In this document: positions 5,504 through 7,366 of the stretch, piece after piece
How positions within the stretch are numbered: position 1 is the stretch's first letter
Layout of the letters: each line of letters starts with the position of its first letter
Source of the DNA: Nitrosarchaeum sp.
GTDB lineage: Archaea > Thermoproteota > Nitrososphaeria > Nitrososphaerales > Nitrosopumilaceae
Assembly (NCBI GenBank): GCA_009697485.1
Contig: SICY01000035.1
Span: 1-7,366 of the forward strand
Reading direction: 5' to 3'
Length of the DNA stretch: 7,366 bases
Position numbers and translations under genes: made by a program
The notes under the pieces: model-generated
Databases searched by the model: none
The model's input: the letters and a program-made list of their open reading frames with translations, nothing else
What the model was told of the DNA's origin: nothing

Positions 5504-6491
5504 CTCTATGATTGTTTTGCAATATCACAATTCTTGACACAAGACTTTCATCCATTATTGAAAATATTTGGCTCTGTTTAGCTATTTCTTCACTAAATTT
5601 TCTCACTTCATCCATTTCTAACATGTTTGAATGTTCTAATCTATTAGTTGAACGACCAATATGCATGTATGATTTTATTTCAATAAAGTGTGGACTAGCT
5701 TGCTTTAGCATTGACGCAAACGCCGGAATCATCTCTTTTTGATCATTGTAATTTCTTATGAGCGTAATTCGAAGCACCGTTCTTGTATCTAGTTGTTTTA
5801 ACATTTCTAGCGTTTTATTCCATCTTTGCCAAGAATCATCGTATTTTGGTTTGTTAATTTTTAAAAATGAATCATAATCTGCAGCATTTGTAGATAGATA
5901 CAACTGTGTTGGTAGTGCGTCTTCATCTTGTAATCTTTGAATCATATCTGGTTCTTGTCCATTTGTCACAAGAAAAATTGACTTGGTTGCTTCTAAAGAC
6001 TTGAGATATTTTATTAATTCTGGAAGCTTGGGATACATTGTTGGTTCTCCAGAAAGTGAAATGGCATAATGGCTTGGTAATAGTGACTCATCTAATCTCT
6101 GTTTGTCATTTCTAGAATCTCCATAATATCCCATGATCAATTTTTTTCGTTCTTCCATCAGTTTAGTCAATATCTCTTTTGGCTCTGCCACTTTTTCTGG
6201 TTCCATTTTTAATGAATCATAAAATTCCATTGGTCTCCAACAATACACACAACGATTTTCACAATGCATTCCTGCAGGAGAAAATTCCATACAGCGATGT
6301 GTGGAAATTCCATAAAATTTATGCTTGTAACAGTTTCCTTCATGTTTGAAAGATTTTTTTGTCCAGTGACAAAGTTCCACTGTGGAATGATCTGCAACAC
6401 CGTACTTTGCTTTTTTTAATTGTTGTACAATTCCTGGTTTGATCTGTATTAGTTTGTCTTCCTCTTCAACTGTTTCTCCAGAACAACTCAT
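5463..6491 (-). CDS. tyw1: Radical-SAM 4-demethylwyosine synthase (TYW1/Taw1)
   Basis: This [4Fe-4S] radical-SAM enzyme condenses m1G37 of tRNA-Phe with carbons from pyruvate to form the tricyclic 4-demethylwyosine (imG-14). The 342 residues are the usual archaeal length, without the flavodoxin domain of eukaryotic TYW1. The radical-SAM cluster ligands are Cys77, Cys81 and Cys84 (CENRCVYC). A second cluster is predicted at Cys41 (CHWTKKSF), Cys54 (NCYKHKFYG) and Cys67 (HRCMEFSPAG); the 13-residue steps match the spacing I recall from the Pyrococcus enzyme. SLSGEPTMYP (145-154) is the SAM-binding GEP segment, and EIKSYMHIGRST is another conserved stretch. The ATG at 6491 has a TATA-like box about 27 bases upstream, so the mRNA is probably leaderless. 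The gene stands alone on its strand and its 3' end runs 41 bases into the end of rdgB. Substrate formation by Trm5 and later wyosine steps must be encoded elsewhere. Identification is firm. Confidence 0.97.
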   Translation of the reverse strand: MSCSGETVEEEDKLIQIKPGIVQQLKKAKYGVADHSTVELCHWTKKSFKHEGNCYKHKFYGISTHRCMEFSPAGMHCENRCVYCWRPMEFYDSLKMEPEKVAEPKEILTKLMEERKKLIMGYYGDSRNDKQRLDESLLPSHYAISLSGEPTMYPKLPELIKYLKSLEATKSIFLVTNGQEPDMIQRLQDEDALPTQLYLSTNAADYDSFLKINKPKYDDSWQRWNKTLEMLKQLDTRTVLRITLIRNYNDQKEMIPAFASMLKQASPHFIEIKSYMHIGRSTNRLEHSNMLEMDEVRKFSEEIAKQSQIFSIMDESLVSRIVILQNNHRVIDRWISDYANTN

Positions 6492-6512
6492 ATGTAAAAC
6501 ACTGTCTTGGTT

Positions 6513-6522
6513 TACTTAAATT
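6513..6522 (-). promoter_or_regulatory. Likely TATA box for the TYW1 gene
   Basis: AATTTAAGTA on the minus strand is centred about 27 bases before the ATG at 6491, the spacing of an archaeal leaderless promoter. Motif and distance only. Confidence 0.45.
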
Positions 6523-6590
6523 GATCGAGATCTTTGAACTGAAAAATCATTCTCAAAACTTTTCATATTTTTAGCCTATTCCAGAGTGAA

Positions 6591-6599
6591 GTTTAATAA
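6591..6599 (+). promoter_or_regulatory. Likely TATA box for the type-3 repeat protein gene
   Basis: GTTTAATAA is centred about 31 bases before the TTG at 6626, so transcription should begin a few bases upstream of the start codon. The rest of the 134-base intergenic region (6492-6625) shows no gene or clear hairpin. Confidence 0.45.
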
Positions 6600-6625
6600 C
6601 TGGATCTTTAACGTAAATTTAAGCT

Positions 6626-7366
6626 TTGAAAAAAATACTCGGATTCCTATTCTTACTTTTAGCTACATTAACCAGTATTCCTGCCAATTCTGCATTTGCA
6701 ACTCACGATTTAGATCGTGATGGTATACTTGATGAAATTGATAGTTGCCCTAACCTTCAAGAAGATAATGAAGGTACAATCGATGGCTGTCCTTCTAACT
6801 TTGTTCCATGGTATGATGAGGACTTTGATGGAATAGAAGATGATATTGATCAATGTCCCAATGTAAGAGAGAAATACAATAAATTCCAAGATAATGACGG
6901 TTGCCCTGATTCACCTCCTCAAACTGGCTCAGGAATACCAGATTCTGATAGTGACGGTTTTATCGATGTTGTAGATTTGTGTCCAACTCAACCAGAAACT
7001 TTCAATGGTATATTTGATACTGATGGATGTCCTGACAGTTTTGGTTCTGGTTCAGATAGAGATAGAGATGGAGTTCCAGATCACTTGGATTCTTGTCCAC
7101 TAAGTGCTGAAATTTATAATAAATTCCAAGACACTGACGGTTGTCCAGATAGTGTTACTGACTCCTCATTTGCTGATACTGATAATGATGGAATAGAAGA
7201 CAAAATTGATTTGTGTCCAACTCAACCAGAAACTTTCAATGGATATAGAGATGAAGATGGCTGTAACGACATTGCATTAGATAATACATTTACTGATAAT
7301 GATGGTGATGGTATTGCAGATAAATTTGATACTTGTCCTACTCAACAAGAAACATTCAACCGCTTT
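6626..7366 (+). CDS. Secreted thrombospondin type-3 repeat protein (C-terminus cut by window edge)
   Basis: An exported, acidic calcium-binding-type repeat protein; 247 codons are visible and it stays open at the edge. Residues 1-25 are a signal peptide: two Lys, a hydrophobic core (ILGFLFLLLATL), and a likely cut after NSAFA. From Asp28 on, six units of about 40 residues follow, the last incomplete. Each has an acidic loop such as DTDNDG, DRDRDG or DNDGDG, then D-x-CP, a short spacer, and usually DGCPD. Such DxDxDG loops bind calcium in known type-3 repeats, and the two cysteines per unit may pair. Acidic linkers with Gly, Ser and Thr join the units. The start must be the TTG at 6626: a stop lies just upstream in frame, and no in-frame ATG is available ahead of or within the signal peptide. 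What the protein does at the cell surface (adhesion, S-layer association, enzyme scaffold) cannot be told, because any C-terminal domain or anchor is outside the window. Confidence 0.9.
   Translation, partial: MKKILGFLFLLLATLTSIPANSAFATHDLDRDGILDEIDSCPNLQEDNEGTIDGCPSNFVPWYDEDFDGIEDDIDQCPNVREKYNKFQDNDGCPDSPPQTGSGIPDSDSDGFIDVVDLCPTQPETFNGIFDTDGCPDSFGSGSDRDRDGVPDHLDSCPLSAEIYNKFQDTDGCPDSVTDSSFADTDNDGIEDKIDLCPTQPETFNGYRDEDGCNDIALDNTFTDNDGDGIADKFDTCPTQQETFNRF
6974..7008 (+). repeat. Exact 35-base direct repeat, copy 1
   Basis: Encodes DLCPTQPETFNG (the final Gly codon is completed by the next base) in the third type-3 unit. It is identical base for base to 7208-7242, and both flanks differ at the first base. 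The copies are 234 bases (78 codons) apart, two repeat units. Confidence 0.9.
7208..7242 (+). repeat. Exact 35-base direct repeat, copy 2
   Basis: Second copy of the repeat at 6974-7008, in the fifth type-3 unit. Synonymous positions are identical too, which points to recent duplication or gene conversion rather than selection on the protein alone. Confidence 0.9.

Larger units (their letters stand above)
6707..7366 (+). repeat. Tandem array of about 40-codon type-3 repeats
   Basis: Five complete units and one partial unit follow each other, with a period near 39-40 codons. By their second halves they fall into two kinds: YNKFQD(N/T)DGCPD (units 2 and 4) and PTQPETFNG (units 3 and 5, with PTQQETFN in 6). 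The first unit is more diverged (PNLQEDNEGTIDGCP). Alternation suggests growth by duplication of a two-unit block. Confidence 0.85.

Noticed and set aside
6521..6540. GATC-rich patch as an operator or palindrome
   Set aside because: Only a six-base palindrome (AGATCT) is perfect; the longer match is not symmetrical, so chance explains it.
6707..7366. Regularly spaced repeats resembling a CRISPR array
   Set aside because: The repeats are imperfect, keep one open reading frame, and encode DxDxDG type-3 repeats. Spacers are not unique non-coding sequence.

Overview
The window looks like a stretch of core genome from an AT-rich, mesophilic ammonia-oxidising archaeon of the Nitrosopumilus type (Nitrososphaerota/Thaumarchaeota). 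The evidence is the archaeal and eukaryotic-type information genes (archaeosine transglycosylase, Fap7/AK6 kinase, Ygr210-type GTPase, Kae1, Bud32, TYW1), their divergent thaumarchaeal flavour, and the promoter style. First genes of units have a TATA-like box about 24-32 bases before the start codon, which implies leaderless or nearly leaderless mRNA. Internal operon genes carry a Shine-Dalgarno motif instead. The genus is an inference from style and was not tested by a search.

Layout: (1) 1-1725, minus strand: an AK6/Fap7-like nucleotide kinase followed by tgtA, which runs off the left edge. (2) 1726-1798: a divergent promoter region. (3) 1799-3974, plus strand: a two-gene unit of a YchF/Ygr210-type GTPase and kae1, with 1 base between them. 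(4) 3968-4294, minus strand: a small PH/GRAM-like protein whose 3' end overlaps kae1. (5) 4333-5503, plus strand: bud32 and an RdgB/ITPA-type XTP/dITP pyrophosphatase, overlapping by 17 bases. (6) 5463-6491, minus strand: the TYW1 (Taw1) radical-SAM wyosine enzyme, convergent with rdgB and overlapping it by 41 bases. (7) 6492-6625: a divergent promoter region. (8) 6626-7366, plus strand: a secreted, aspartate-rich thrombospondin type-3 repeat protein, cut by the right edge.

The first 6.5 kb is functionally coherent. TgtA acts on tRNA position 15 (archaeosine). Kae1 and Bud32 (KEOPS) make t6A at position 37 of ANN-decoding tRNAs. TYW1 builds the wyosine tricycle at position 37 of tRNA-Phe. The GTPase and the Fap7-like kinase belong to families tied to translation and ribosome maturation, and the XTP/dITP pyrophosphatase cleans the nucleotide pool. 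No gap exceeds 300 bases, and I see no tRNA, rRNA, CRISPR array or insertion sequence. The items most worth a second look are the small PH-like gene wedged in reverse between the two KEOPS genes, the mosaic repeat structure of the secreted protein, and the very tight, overlapping gene packing. I did not find a clearly new multi-gene system here.
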